Origin: Paulinella micropora
Lineage: Eukaryota; Cercozoa; Imbricatea; Euglyphida
Direction of reading: 5' to 3'
DNA length: 64,000 bases
Assembly: GCA_009731375.1 (NCBI GenBank)
Contig: BJOX01000289.1
Location: 250,620-314,619 of the forward strand
The notes under the pieces are model-generated. The model searched no databases. It was not told the DNA's origin and saw nothing but the letters and a program-made list of their open reading frames with translations. Below are positions 1 to 12,935 of the stretch, one piece after another (the stretch's first letter is position 1; each line of letters starts with the position of its first letter). Both the position numbers and the translations under genes were made by a program.

Positions 1-18
1 GAGGGGGGGGGGGGGGGG

Positions 19-99
<81 letters not shown>

Positions 100-106
100 G
101 AAAGAT

Positions 107-143
<37 letters not shown>

Positions 144-215
144 AGAGAGGCAGACAGACAGACAGACAGAGAGAGAGAGAGAGAGAGAGACACAGAGAGA
201 CAGACAGACAGACAG

Positions 216-248
<33 letters not shown>

Positions 249-460
249 GACAGGCAGGCAGACAGACAGACAGACAGACAGGCAGGCAGAGACAGACAGA
301 CAGACAGACAGACAGGCAGGCAGACAGACAGACAGACAGACAGGCAGGCAGACAGGCAGACAGACAGACAGGCAGGCAGACAGACAGACAGACAGACAGA
401 CAGACAGGCAGCAGGCAGGCAGACAGACAGACAGACAGACAGACAGAAAGACAGACTTGT
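1..460. repeat. (GA)n then (CAGA)n/(CA)n microsatellite
   Basis: Starts with a G run, then GA dinucleotides to about 145, then CAGA/CAGG tetramers with a CA block near 215-243. Reading frames through it give only low-complexity R/E/Q/T/D protein and are not coding. Confidence 0.97.
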
Positions 461-559
461 GGCCACTTTTCTGGCCCGCGGCGGAAGTCGAAGCATAAGA
501 ATGCCTTCTCCTCCTCCTCCTCCTCTTCCTCCTTATCCTTCCGCTTCAGGTCGCTCTCC

Positions 560-704
560 AAGTCCGATGCTTCGTTGTCGGACCCCAGCACGTCGTCTTC
601 GAACCCCGCGTGACTGTGTACCAACAACGGCAGCAGCAACAACAGCAACAACGGCGACAACAGCGCAGCGTCAACAGCAGCAGCAACAACAACAGCACAA
701 CAGC

Positions 705-765
<61 letters not shown>

Positions 766-904
766 GCAACAGCAGCAACAAGCAACAGCAACAACAACAT
801 CATCATCATCAACAACAACAACAACAACAACAAACAACAACGACGACGACGATAGCAGCAGCAGCAGCAACAACAACAGCAACAAGAACAACAGCAGCAG
901 CAGC

Positions 905-970
<66 letters not shown>

Positions 971-977
971 ATGTACA
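560..977. repeat. (CAA/CAG)n trinucleotide tract
   Basis: About 400 bases of CAA with CAG, CAT and CGA interruptions after a short non-repetitive stretch (455-560). The + strand reads polyQ/polyN/polyT depending on frame. All three frames stay open because the repeat lacks stops, so openness is no evidence for a gene. Confidence 0.93.
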
Positions 978-2100
978 TCTTTTGAAGCCAAAATTTAGCG
1001 ACTTTTAGCTTTCGGCAACAAGCGCGGAACGCACTGAGTGTAAATTTGGAAGCTAAGATCCAACTACTTCAAAGTGCGACGACAAACACTGCCGACAGCA
1101 ATGCTTATGAAAATACGCAGAACATGCATGTAGAAATAAGCAACGTGCACACGTGTTGACTGAGCTGTGATGTGCGATGAACGCACATATGGTGTTGTGT
1201 GATATGTTGCAGGTCACGGATTCCACATGCAACCACAAGATAGCGTGCACAAATCAGTTGCGACGGTCAAATGACTGGAAGTGGCTGTCTGGGCGGACCT
1301 CACAACATTATGATCCTCTGGAACTGCTCCAGAGCCCTGCACAACAAAAGTGTTGCCTTGTTGTTCCTCTCCTCCCGTCTGCTTTTGGGGTGTGTGTGGT
1401 TCATGCCATGACAAAGTGCAGATGGATTGTTGTCGTACTTTATACTCAGGGTCGATATCCAAGCCATCGTCCTGCTGTTGTATGCATCGACCCAGCCTTC
1501 CTCCTCTGCGACCTCTGGGAGCACGACCTCGCCTGCCGAATCCTCCCTGTTTTCTGCGAGCCATTTTCGCGCTCCAATATCTCCCAAATTGTCTGTTTTA
1601 TTCCTGTAGGGAAAAGCTTTGGCTGGTTGCTGGTTCTTGTGATACTGCATGCTGGCTCTATCTTCGTGCAGGTGGTGAATGGGAACAAGTGGATACTACG
1701 TGAGTTTTGATCGGCAACGAAACAAACAAAAGAAAAACCATCACTGGACAAAGAACAAAACTTTTGTGTCAACGCGTAGGAAGTCGGAAATGGATGGTAC
1801 TGATGGTGTATGAGGTGCAACAAAAAGTCTGCAGTCCGGCAGCAACAGGCAATCTTCCAGGGAGAGCAAAATGGCAATGGTAGAGCTTAAATTGGTTTCT
1901 TTTCCGGAAGATTACGCAGACAAATTAGGTTTGCATGCATTAATAGGTCGCGAACATTTTGAGTTGTTGTCGAAACGTGAGAATGAATGGTAGCCTCGGA
2001 CTAAAGCAAAGAAGGAACAGAGAAACTGGCAGTGTAGTGGAAATGTACTACGTCTTGCTGTGACGATTTCGTCCACTATAAACCAACTATTACTGCCAAT
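978..2100. other. Unique island without recognisable gene
   Basis: One of the few non-repetitive kilobases. Open frames exist on both strands (+ 1177-1710, 177 codons; - 1300-1650, 116 codons). The - frame at 1300-1650 has a balanced composition (for example LGDIGARKWLAENRED and EVAEEEGWVDAYNS) and is the more protein-like, but it ends in low-quality sequence and resembles no family I know. It could be an exon of a gene on the opposite strand. Near 2046-2063 a short piece (ACTACGTCTTGCTG) matches the candidate exon at 2518. Confidence 0.4.
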
Positions 2101-2104
2101 CAAC

Positions 2105-2117
2105 CAATCAACCGATC

Positions 2118-2163
<46 letters not shown>

Positions 2164-2164
2164 C

Positions 2165-2196
<32 letters not shown>

Positions 2197-2222
2197 ATCA
2201 ATCAATCAATCAACCAATCAAC

Positions 2223-2257
<35 letters not shown>

Positions 2258-2282
2258 CCAACCAACCAACCAATCAACCAAC

Positions 2283-2313
<31 letters not shown>

Positions 2314-2510
2314 CGAATCAACCAATCAACCAATCAACCAATCAGCCAACCAACCAATCAATCAATCGACCAATCAATCAATCCATCAACCAATCAATCA
2401 ATAAATCAACCAATCAATCAATAAATCAACCAATGAACTAATCAACCAATCGACCAATCAACCAGTTAACCGATCAATCAACCAACTAACCAACTAATCA
2501 ACCAAGCTAT
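2105..2510. repeat. (CAAT/CAAC)n microsatellite
   Basis: About 400 bases of AATC tetramers with frequent AACC variants. Confidence 0.97.
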
Positions 2511-2517
2511 TTTTTAG

Positions 2518-2598
2518 GCCTGTCCATGGACGACTACGTCTTGCTGCATGACACACCTGCAACGCGCATGCGAAGGCTGCTGATGCCTGCGCTTGTGG
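2518..2598 (+). CDS. Candidate exon of unknown gene
   Basis: A unique 80-base block after a good acceptor (ATTTTTTAG). It reads LSMDDYVLLHDTPATRMRRL and on to MPALVG in one open frame; the 3' end is uncertain (GT at 2595 or 2599). The support is the echo pattern seen at the proven exons: a fragment like its start lies upstream (2043-2063) and a fragment like its end lies downstream (3170-3198, GAAGGCCGCTCATGC). Family not recognised. It could equally be a dispersed repeat. Confidence 0.25.
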
Positions 2599-2609
2599 GT
2601 CTATACCAA

Positions 2610-3165
<556 letters not shown>

Positions 3166-3199
3166 TATACGAAGGCCGCTCATGCAGACCCATCATGCC

Positions 3200-3213
3200 A
3201 GACATACATACAT

Positions 3214-3278
<65 letters not shown>

Positions 3279-4070
3279 CAAACAAAGATATTTTGTCTCT
3301 GTTATATATATATGTATATGTATATATATATGTGTATATATATACAAGATATCTTTGTTTGTATATATACATATTATATATATATATGCAGGCGTGGGAC
3401 AACAAACAGAGACAAGATATCTTTGTATGTGTGTGTATACATATGTATGTATGTATGTATGTGTATGTATGCATATATATATGTATGTATGTATGTATGT
3501 GTGTATGTATGTATGTATGTACGTATGTATGTATGCATGTATGTATGTATGTATGTATGTATGTATGTACGTACGTATGTACGTATGTATGTATGTATGT
3601 ACATGTGCATACATACATACATACATACATACATACATACATACGTACGTACGTACGTACACACATACATACATACATACATACATACACACATACATAC
3701 ATACATACATATATGTCTTGACCAGCGCCTTCCACTACATACATACATACATACATACATACACACATACATACATGCATACACACATACATACATACAC
3801 ATACACACATAAACACATACATACATACACACATACATACATACACACATACACACATACACACATACATACATACATACATACATACATACATACATAC
3901 ATACATGCATACATGTTTTGACCAGCGCCTTCCACTACACATACATACATACATACATACATGCATACATACATACATACAGCGGTGGGTGGGCTGTGTC
4001 TTGTTAAAGCGCCTTTCCCTCCACACACATACATACATACATGCACACATACATACATACATAGCAAGGT
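3200..4070. repeat. (CATA/TATG)n array with repeated short inserts
   Basis: CATA tetramers switching to TATG and back. Embedded are copies of a TTTGTCTCTG...ATATCTTTGT segment (3292-3425) and three copies of a GACCAGCGCCTTCCACTAC-like piece (3718, 3918; diverged at 4000). Confidence 0.9.
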
Positions 4071-4095
4071 GGAAAAAATGACATCTACGAGTGGG

Positions 4096-4097
4096 AA

Positions 4098-4166
<69 letters not shown>

Positions 4167-4192
4167 GGTAGGTAGGTAGGTAGGTAGATAGG

Positions 4193-4288
<96 letters not shown>

Positions 4289-4366
4289 AAGGAGAAAAGA
4301 AATCGGCCGGAAAGCAAGGCCGCTGCTTGAATCAATAGCGTTGCTTGATTTCTGGCTGAGTTCTTT

Positions 4367-4398
<32 letters not shown>

Positions 4399-4483
4399 GC
4401 TTAGGTTTTCTCTAGTCTTAAAGCAAGCCTAAATTTTTTTTTCCCCACTCCTGGATGTTGTTGTTGTTGCTGTTGTTGTTGTT

Positions 4484-4551
<68 letters not shown>

Positions 4552-5060
4552 TTTTTTTTTTTTTTTTTTTTTTTTTTNNNNNNNNNNNNNNNNNNNNNNN
4601 NNNNNNNNNNNNNNNNNNNNNNNNNNNNNNNNNNNNNNNNNNNNNNNNNNNNNNNNNNNNNNNNNNNNNNNNNNNNNNNNNNNNNNNNNNNNNNNNNNNN
4701 NNNNNNNNNNNNNNNNNNNNNNNNNNNNNNNNNNNNNNNNNNNNNNNNNNNNNNNNNNNNNNNNNNNNNNNNNNNNNNNNNNNNNNNNNNNNNNNNNNNN
4801 NNNNNNNNNNNNNNNNNNNNNNNNNNNNNNNNNNNNNNNNNNNNNNNNNNNNNNNNNNNNNNNNNNNNNNNNNNNNNNNNNNNNNNNNNNNNNNNNNNNN
4901 NNNNNNNNNNNNNNNNNNNNNNNNNNNNNNNNNNNNNNNNNNNNNNNNNNNNNNNNNNNNNNNNNNNNNNNNNNNNNNNNNNNNNNNNNNNNNNNNNNNN
5001 NNNNNNNNNNNNNNNNNNNNNNNNNNNNNNNNNNNNNNNNNNNNNNNNNNNNNNNNNNNN
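4096..5060. repeat. (GATA)n, poly-T and 483-base gap
   Basis: GATA tetramers 4100-4287, a short unique piece 4288-4370, TCTA 4370-4398, poly-T of about 90 bases from 4487, then Ns 4578-5060. Confidence 0.95.
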
Positions 5061-5098
<38 letters not shown>

Positions 5099-5109
5099 TC
5101 TCCCTCTCT

Positions 5110-5150
<41 letters not shown>

Positions 5151-5197
5151 GTGTGTATAGCAGCAGAGGCGCGTCTTGGCAGGGGACATACATATTA

Positions 5198-5234
<37 letters not shown>

Positions 5235-5383
5235 TTCTTTCTCTCTCTCTCTCTCCCTCTCTCTCTCTCTCTCGCCCTCTCCTCCACTCACATACGTACA
5301 TACACACATACATACATACATACAATAGAGAGACAGAATACGTATGTACATAGATACATACATACATAGATACATACATACAA

Positions 5384-5416
<33 letters not shown>

Positions 5417-5780
5417 TACATACATACATACATACATACCCACCCACCAAGCTTGCAGACAACAGACAGACAAACATGTGTATGTATTTATGTATGTGTG
5501 TACTAGTATGTATGTATGTATGTATGTATCTATGTATGTATCTATGTATGTATGTATGTATGTATCTATGTATCTATGTATGTTATCTATGTATGTATGT
5601 ATGTATGTATGTATCTATGTATCTATGTATGTATGTATGTATGTATGTATGTATGTATGTATGTATGTAGGTGTGTTGGGTGGGCTGTTTGTCTTGGCGG
5701 GCACTCTGCCTTTGTATGTATGTATGTATGTATGTATGTATGTATGTATGTATGTATGCATGTATGCATGTATGTAGGTA
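5061..5780. repeat. (CT)n, (CATA)n and (TATG)n
   Basis: CT 5061-5290 with a unique insert at 5150-5193 (GCGTCTTGGCAGGGGAC), CATA to 5440, TATG/TATC from 5478. Confidence 0.95.
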
Positions 5781-5945
5781 TGTAACTCCTTTCCTCCCTC
5801 TTTCCTCCCTCTTTCCTCTTTCCTCCCTCTTTCCTCCCTCTTTCCTCCCTCTTTCCACCCTCTTTCCTCCCTCTTTCTAGGTATGGTGGGTGCGCTGTGT
5901 GTCTTGGCGGGCACCCTTCACTCTGCCTTGCCCGCCTTTTTACAC
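5668..5945 (+). repeat. Two copies of a GTCTTGGCGGGCAC unit
   Basis: A unit containing GGGCTGTTTGTCTTGGCGGGCAC (5685-5707) recurs at 5893-5915, with weaker relatives at 3982-4022 and 5168-5187. Between the two main copies is a CCTCCCTCTTT-type array (5785-5878). By analogy with the proven loci this could be an exon-edge echo cluster, but no exon with both splice sites was found. Confidence 0.5.
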
Positions 5946-5954
5946 ACTAGCGTA

Positions 5955-6895
5955 CGTCTTTGTATTCGTATTTGTATTTTTATATGTATTTGTATATGTA
6001 TTTGTATATGTATTTGTATTTGTATATGTATTTGTATTTGTATTTTGTATTTTGTATATGTATTTGTATATGTACTTGTATTTGTATTTGTATATGTATT
6101 TGTATCTGTATTTTGTATTTTGTATTTGCATTTGTATTTGCATTTGTATTTGCATTTGCATTTGTATTTTGTATTTTGTATTTTGTATTTGTATTTGTAT
6201 TTGTATTTGTATTTGTATTTGTTTTTGTATATGTATTTTGATATGTATTTTGTATTTTGTATTTTGTATTTGTATTTGTATTTGTATTTGTATTTGTATT
6301 TGTATTTGTATTTGTATTTGTATATGTTTTGTATATGTATTTGTATTTGTATTTTCTATTTTCTATTTCTATTTGTATTTGTATTTGTATTTGTATTTGT
6401 ATTTGTATTTTGTATTTTGTATTTTGTATTTGTATTTGTATTTTGTATTTGTATTTTGTATTTGTATATGTATTTGTATTTGTATTTTGTATTTTGTATG
6501 TATTTGTATTTTGTATTTTGTATTTTTATTTGTATATGTATTTTGTATTTTGTATTTTGTATTTGTATTTGTATTTGCATATGTATTTGTATTTTGTATA
6601 TTGTATTTGTATATGTATTTGTATTTGTATATGTATATGCATTTTGTATTTTGTATTTGTATTTGTATTTGCATTTGTATTTCTATTTCTATTTCTATTT
6701 GTATTTGTATTTGTATTTGTATTTGTATTTGTATTTGTATTTGTATTGTATTTGTATTTTGTATTTTGTATTTTGTATTTTGTATTTGTGTTTTGTATTT
6801 TGTATTTTGTATTTGTATTTGTATTTGTATTTGTATTTGTATTTGTATTTGTATTTGTATTTATATTTGTATTTGTCTTGGTATTTGTATCGTAT
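5955..6895. repeat. (TTTGTA)n hexamer array
   Basis: Roughly 940 bases of TTTGTA with TTTTGTA and TATGTA variants. Frames read I/C/V/F/Y/L only. Confidence 0.97.
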
Positions 6896-6974
6896 TGCAG
6901 CTGTGTATCTTATATAATACATATATATATATATATATATAATCCTCGTGAAAGGAAATCTTGTCCTACATACA

Positions 6975-7370
6975 AGTGGTCTATCTATATCCGTGTGAGA
7001 TGTATTAACTAGCTATCTATATCCGTGTGAGATGTGTTAACTAGCTATCTATATCCGTGTGAGATGTATTAACTAGCTATCTATATCCGTGTGAGATGTG
7101 TTAACTAGCTGTCTATATCCGTGTGAGATGTATTAACTAGCTATCTATATCCGTGTGAGATGTAATAACTAGCTATCTATATCCGTGTGAGATGTATTAA
7201 CTAGCTCTCTACATCCGTGTGAGTTGTATTAACTAGCTATCTGTATCCGTGTGAGATGTATTAACTAGCTATCTATGAGATGTATTAACTAGCTATCTAT
7301 ATCCGTGTGAGATATATTAATTAGCCATCTATATCCGTGTGAGATGTATTAAAGATGTATTAACTAGCTA
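6975..7370 (+). repeat. 32-bp minisatellite, about 12 units
   Basis: Unit contains CTATATCCGTGTGAGATG followed by TATTAACTAG. Units differ by single bases and a few are truncated near 7275 and 7350. Confidence 0.95.
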
Positions 7371-7399
7371 TATAATGCAAGTGGTCAAAGTGTTCAACG

Positions 7400-7403
7400 T
7401 TGA

Positions 7404-7467
<64 letters not shown>

Positions 7468-7472
7468 TCCCT

Positions 7473-7554
<82 letters not shown>

Positions 7555-8105
7555 GTTGTCGCTGCTGCTATTGTTGTTGTTGTTGTTGTTGCTGCTGCTA
7601 TTGTTGTTGTTGTTGTTGCTGCTGCTACTGCTGCTGCTGCTGTGCTTGTTGTTGCTTGTTGTTGTTGTTATTGTTATTGCTGCTGCTGCTGTTGTTGTTG
7701 TTGTTCTTGTTGTTGTTCTGATCAATATTCAAGGTCCCAAAAAATGCTCAACAAGTCATGGGATGCCATCCCTCTCTCCTCTCTCCCCTCTCCCCTCTCT
7801 CCTCTCTTCCTCTCCTCTCTCCTCTCTTCCTCTCCTCTCTTCCTCTCCTCTCTTCCTCTCTTCCTCTCTTCCTCTCCTCTCCTCTCTCCTCTCCTCTCCT
7901 CGCCTCCTCTCCTCCTCCTCCTCTCTCTTATCACCTTGCAAATCACATATTCAACGGGTTGCAAGACTGTGGCAACCTACCCGATTCATCTAGACTGCAG
8001 TTTTTTCACTGCATCCTCTGCAATATTCTATCTTTTTCTTCTTCTTCTTCTTCTTCTTCTTCTTTTTCTTCTTCTTTTTCTTCTTCTTTTTCTTCTTCTT
8101 CTTCT

Positions 8106-8152
<47 letters not shown>

Positions 8153-8359
8153 TTCCTCCTCCTCCTCCTCTTCTCCTTCTTCTTCTTCTTCTTCTTCTTC
8201 TTCTCTTCTTCTTCTTCCTCGTCCTCCTCCTCCTCCTCTTCTTCTTCTTCTTCTTCTTCTTCTTCTTCTTTTTCTTCTTCTTCTTCTTCTTCTTCTTCTT
8301 CTTCTTCCTCTTCGTTTTCCTTTTCTCTTCTTCTCTTCTTCTTCCTCTTCTCTTCTTCT

Positions 8360-8391
<32 letters not shown>

Positions 8392-8400
8392 TTCTTCTAC

Positions 8401-8444
<44 letters not shown>

Positions 8445-8525
8445 TTCTTCTCCTTCTCTTCTTCTTCTTCTTCTTCTGATTCTTCTTTTTCTTCTTCTTG
8501 TTGTTGTTGTTGTTCTTCTTCTTCT

Positions 8526-8556
<31 letters not shown>

Positions 8557-8604
8557 TTTCCTTTTCTCTTCTTCTTTTCTTCTTCCTCTTCTCTTCTTCT
8601 TCTT

Positions 8605-8673
<69 letters not shown>

Positions 8674-8686
8674 ATTATTACTATTA

Positions 8687-8719
<33 letters not shown>

Positions 8720-8745
8720 TCTTCTTCTTCTTCTTCTTCTTCTTC
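7400..8745. repeat. (CT)n, (TTG)n, (CCTCT)n, (TTC)n, (TTA)n, (CTA)n
   Basis: A run of pyrimidine-rich repeats broken by a unique piece at 7720-7768 (GTCCCAAAAAATGCTCAAC) and one at 7930-8030. The long open frames are repeat translations (polyL, polyS). Confidence 0.95.
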
Positions 8746-8746
8746 T

Positions 8747-9108
8747 TCTATTCATTTTCATTTGCGCTGTGTCTGCGTTTTCGATTTGTCTGTTTTTGAT
8801 GTTTTTTGAAGTTTTTCACTAATCCTTATCATGTCTCTATCAATATTTTCATTCTTTCCTTTCATTCTTTCCTTTCATTCTTTCATTTCATTCTTTCCTT
8901 TCTTTCCTTTCTTTCCTTTCTTTCCTTTCTTTCCTTTCTTTTCTTTCTTTCTTTCTCTTTTTCCATTTCTTTATTTCTTTCTTTATTTCTTTCTTTCTTT
9001 CTTTTTTTCTTTCTTTCTTTCTTTCTTTCTTTCACTTTGCGGTGTGTTTGTATTTTTCGATTTGTCTGTCTTTTTGGTGAGATGGAATAAGGTGCAGGTA
9101 TGTATATA

Positions 9109-9144
<36 letters not shown>

Positions 9145-9409
9145 TGTATGTATGTATGTATTTATGTATTGTATGTATGTCCGATCAAAAATTTATTTTA
9201 ATATCTGATGGAGTGCCATGAGGGGTCCAAGTTGGATGATTGTTGTGTGTGTGTGTGTGTCTGTCTGTGTGTGTCTGTCTGTCTGTCTGTGTGTCTGTCT
9301 GTGTGCCTGTCTGTCTGTCTGTCTGTTGCGTTGGCTTGTTAGGTTCACCAGAACGGCCGTACAGGGCGTTTTCTGCCCGCCCAGGTCCATGCATCAATCC
9401 ATACCTAAC

Positions 9410-9440
<31 letters not shown>

Positions 9441-9795
9441 CATCTATCTATCTATCCATCTATCTATCTATCCATCTATCTATCTACCTACCTACCTACC
9501 TACCTACCTACCCACCTACCTACCTATCTGCTTACCTACCTACCTACCTACCACTGCTACATCCACGTATAAAACATGAAACCATACAGAAATGCATGCA
9601 TTCATACATCACGCATGCACAATTGATGTACACATTTTGCAGGGGATCAGACTCGGCGTTTCTTCTTTCTTCTTCTTCTTCTCCTTCTTCTTCTTCTTCT
9701 TCTTCTTCTTCTTCTTCTTCTTCTTCGTCTTCTTCTATTCATTTTCATTTGCGCTGTGTCTGCGTTTTCGATATGTCTGTTTTTGATGGCTTCTG
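8747..9795 (+). repeat. Three copies of a CATTTGCGCTGTGTCTGCG unit
   Basis: A 45-55 base unit (CATTTGCGCTGTGTCTGCG, then TTTTCGATTTGTCTG) occurs at 8756-8808, 9034-9078 (diverged) and 9740-9790, each after TTC or TTTC repeats. One frame reads HLRCVCVFDLSVFD. This is the spacing pattern of exon-edge echoes, but no full exon is identified. Confidence 0.55.
8850..9735. repeat. (TTTCC)n, (TATG)n, (TG/TCTG)n, (TCTA/CCTA)n, (TTC)n
   Basis: Successive microsatellites with two unique inserts: 9180-9240, and 9325-9400 (GAACGGCCGTACAGGGCG). At 9630-9660 an acceptor-like CATTTTGCAG is followed by GGGATCAGACTCGGCG, similar to the candidate exon at 12457. Confidence 0.85.
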
Positions 9796-9799
9796 ATGT

Positions 9800-10020
9800 G
9801 TAAATTAGACATAGAATACATACATACGCAACAGGCATTCACACCTATGTCACATGCACCATGGCCGCCTGCACAATGGCGTTCAAAATCATCACACATC
9901 ACACGTGTCACATGCATTTCACATCATCACACGTCACATGCACAATGGCGTAACAGGCATTCACATCATCACGCGTCACATGCGCAAATAGCTGCACAAT
10001 TGTGTTCACCTCTGTAGGGT
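9800..10020. repeat. Degenerate CACATCATCACACGTCACATGC minisatellite
   Basis: CACATCATCACACGTCACAT-like units with GCACAATGGCGT recur imperfectly four to five times. Confidence 0.7.
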
Positions 10021-10055
10021 GTTAAAAAGCGGTGTTTGGGCTCCTCCAGTGTGTC

Positions 10056-10275
10056 TCATGAGAAATTCCTAATTCTTAAGTAAAACGACAATGACCTCAA
10101 GCGCTTCGATCTCAGCCAATATTTGCATCTACAACCTGTGTTATGGCTCATTAGAAAGCTCTTGATGAGAGCTTTCAAATGACCCACTACACAAGCCCTC
10201 AAGATCAGAATCGGCTGAGAACAAAGAGTTTGAAATAATTGCTCATTGTGGTTGAGGACAAGGAACTTCTCATAC
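10056..10275. mobile_element. Fold-back element (MITE-like)
   Basis: ATGAGAAATTCCT near 10058 pairs with AGGAACTTCTCAT near 10260, with further partial pairing inward and a perfect GAAAGCTCT/AGAGCTTTC hairpin at 10156-10179. The structure fits a non-autonomous DNA element; no clear target duplication was found. Confidence 0.5.
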
Positions 10276-10339
10276 CCTTCATAACACACAATCACGATCC
10301 GTACATACGTAGCATGCATTTCATACACAACGTGCATTC

Positions 10340-12277
10340 TTCACGTCTTATCTTTTATCTTATCTTATATCTTATCTTATATCTTATCTTATCTCTTATC
10401 TTATATCTTATCTTATATCTTATCTTATATCTTATCTTATATCTTATCTTATATCTTATCTTATATCTTATCTTATATCTTATCTTATATCTTATCTTAG
10501 ATCATATCTTAGATCATATCTTAGATCTTATCTTAGATCTTATCTTAGATCGTATCTTAGATCTTATCTTAGATCTTATCTTAGATCTTATCTTAGATCT
10601 TATCTTATATCTTATCTTATATCGTATCTTATGTCTTATCTTATCTCTTATCTTATCTCTTATCTTATCTCTTATATCTTATCTTATATCTTATCTTATA
10701 TCTTATCTTATATCTTATCTTATATCTTATCTTATATCTTATCTTATATCTTATCTTATATCGTATCTTATATCTTATCTTATATCTTATCTTATATCTT
10801 ATCTTATATCTTATCTTATATCTTATCTTAGGTCTTATCTTAGGTCTTATCTTAGATCTTATCTTAGATCTTATCTTAGATCTTATCTTAGATCTTATCT
10901 TAGATCTCATCTTAGATCTTATCTTAGATCTTATCTTAGATCTTATCTTATCTTAGATCTTATCTTAGATCTTATCTTAGATCTTATCTGAGACTTATCT
11001 GAGATCTTATCTGAGATCTTATCTGAGATCTTATCTGAGATCTTATCTTAGATCTTATCTTAGATCTTATCTTAGATCTTATCTTAGATCTTATCTTAGA
11101 TCTTATCTTAGATCTTATCTNNNNNNNNNNNNNNNNNNNNNNNNNNNNNNNNNNNNNNNNNNNNNNNNNNNNNNNNNNNNNNNNNNNNNNNNNNNNNNNN
11201 NNNNNNNNNNNNNNNNNNNNNNNNNNNNNNNNNNNNNNNNNNNNNNNNNNNNNNNNNNNNNNNNNNNNNNNNNNNNNNNNNNNNNNNNNNNNNNNNNNNN
11301 NNNNNNNNNNNNNNNNNNNNNNNNNNNNNNNNNNNNNNNNNNNNNNNNNNNNNNNNNNNNNNNNNNNNNNNNNNNNNNNNNNNNNNNNNNNNNNNNNNNN
11401 NNNNNNNNNNNNNNNNNNNNNNNNNNNNNNNNNNNNNNNNNNNNNNNNNNNNNNNNNNNNNNNNNNNNNNNNNNNNNNNNNNNNNNNNNNNNNNNNNNNN
11501 NNNNNNNNNNNNNNNNNNNNNNNNNNNNNNNNNNNNNNNNNNNNNNNNNNNNNNNNNNNNNNNNNNNNNNNNNNNNNNNNNNNNNNNNNNNNNNNNNNNN
11601 NNNNNNNNNNNNNNNNNNNNNNNNNNNNNNNNNNNNNNNNNNNNNNNNNNNNNNNNNNNNNNNNNNNNNNNNNNNNNNNNNNNNNNNNNNNNNNNNNNNN
11701 NNNNNNNNNNNNNNNNNNNNNNNNNNNNNNNNNNNNNNNNNNNNNNNNNNNNNNNNNNNNNNNNNNNNNNNNNNNNNNNNNNNNNNNNNNNNNNNNNNNN
11801 NNNNNNNNNNNNNNNNNNNNNNNNNNNNNNNNNNNNNNNNNNNNNNNNNNNNNNNNNNNNNNNNNNNNNNNNNNNNNNNNNNNNNNNNNNNNNNNNNNNN
11901 NNNNNNNNNNNNNNNNNNNNNNNNNNNNNNNNNNNNNNNNNNNNNNNNNNNTCTCTTATCTTATCTCTTATCTTATCTCTTATCTTATCTCTTATCTTAT
12001 CTCTTATCTTATCTCTAATCTTATCTCTAATCTTATCTCTAATCTTATCTCTAATCTTATCTCTTATCTTATCTCTAATCTTATCTCTAATCTTATCTCT
12101 TATCTTATCTCTTATCTTATCTCATATCTTATCTCTTATCTTAAATCTTATCTTATCTCTTATCTTATCTCTTATCTTATCTCTTATCTTATCTCTTATC
12201 TTATCTCTTATCTTATCTCTTATCTTATCTCTTATCTTATCTCTTATCTTATCTCTTATCTTATCTCTTATCTTATC
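10340..12277. repeat. TTATC-based 12-mer satellite with 831-base gap
   Basis: A 12-base unit (ATCTTATCTTAT, later ATCTTATCTTAG, then TCTTATCTTATC and a TCTAATCT variant) runs on both sides of the Ns at 11121-11951. Variants occur in blocks, as expected if stretches spread by unequal exchange. Confidence 0.97.
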
Positions 12278-12430
12278 ACATAAAAGCATTCACCGCCAAT
12301 TACCTAGGTAATTACCCTTGATGTGGTTGGCTTCCCGGGGAAATTCCCTGAATTTCGGAATTTCCCCGGGAAGCTAACCACAACAAGGGTAATTACCTAG
12401 GTAATTGGCAGTGAATGCTTTTATGTGATA
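12275..12430. mobile_element. Near-perfect 155-bp palindrome
   Basis: ATCACATAAAAGCATTCAC at the left end pairs with its complement at the right end, and pairing continues through AATTACCTAGGTAATTACCC and GGCTTCCCGGGGAAATTCC to a small central loop. It is a hairpin-type MITE or inverted duplication sitting at the edge of the TTATC satellite. Confidence 0.85.
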
Positions 12431-12456
12431 TATATCTTCTCTCATCGTTGTTATAG

Positions 12457-12487
12457 GGAGTCGAGTCGGTGTTGGCTGTTCCTAAAG
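12457..12487 (+). CDS. Candidate exon of unknown gene
   Basis: A 31-base block between a good acceptor (CGTTGTTATAG) and a good donor (GTATGT). One frame reads [10 protein letters not shown] and ends in phase 1. A similar piece after an acceptor-like CATTTTGCAG occurs upstream at 9640-9660. The family is not recognised, and a block this short could be chance. Confidence 0.25.
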
Positions 12488-12489
12488 GT

Positions 12490-12714
12490 ATGTATATACA
12501 TACATACATACATACATACATACATACATACATACATGCATGCATACATACATACATACATACATACATGCATACATACATACATACATGCATACATACA
12601 TACATACATACATACACATACATACATACATACATATGTTCATACATATATAGCGCTTCCCATGTCACCCGGCCCCCTCCAACTCCTATCTCATCGCCCT
12701 GGTCTATCCTCCTT

Positions 12715-12787
<73 letters not shown>

Positions 12788-12824
12788 GGAAGAAGATAGA
12801 CCAGTGCGATGAGACAGGAGTTGC

Positions 12825-12914
<90 letters not shown>

Positions 12915-12935
12915 GTAGATAGATAGAGAGATGAT
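12490..12935. repeat. (CATA)n and (GATA)n with an inverted unique pair
   Basis: CATA 12490-12650, GATA 12716-12930. The piece CTCCAACTCCTATCTCATCG at 12677-12712 recurs in inverted orientation at 12789-12829 (AGACCAGTGCGATGAGACAG). Confidence 0.93.

Noticed and set aside
610-977. PolyQ/polyN protein on the + strand
   Set aside because: All frames are open and no flanking coding sequence or conserved residues support one.
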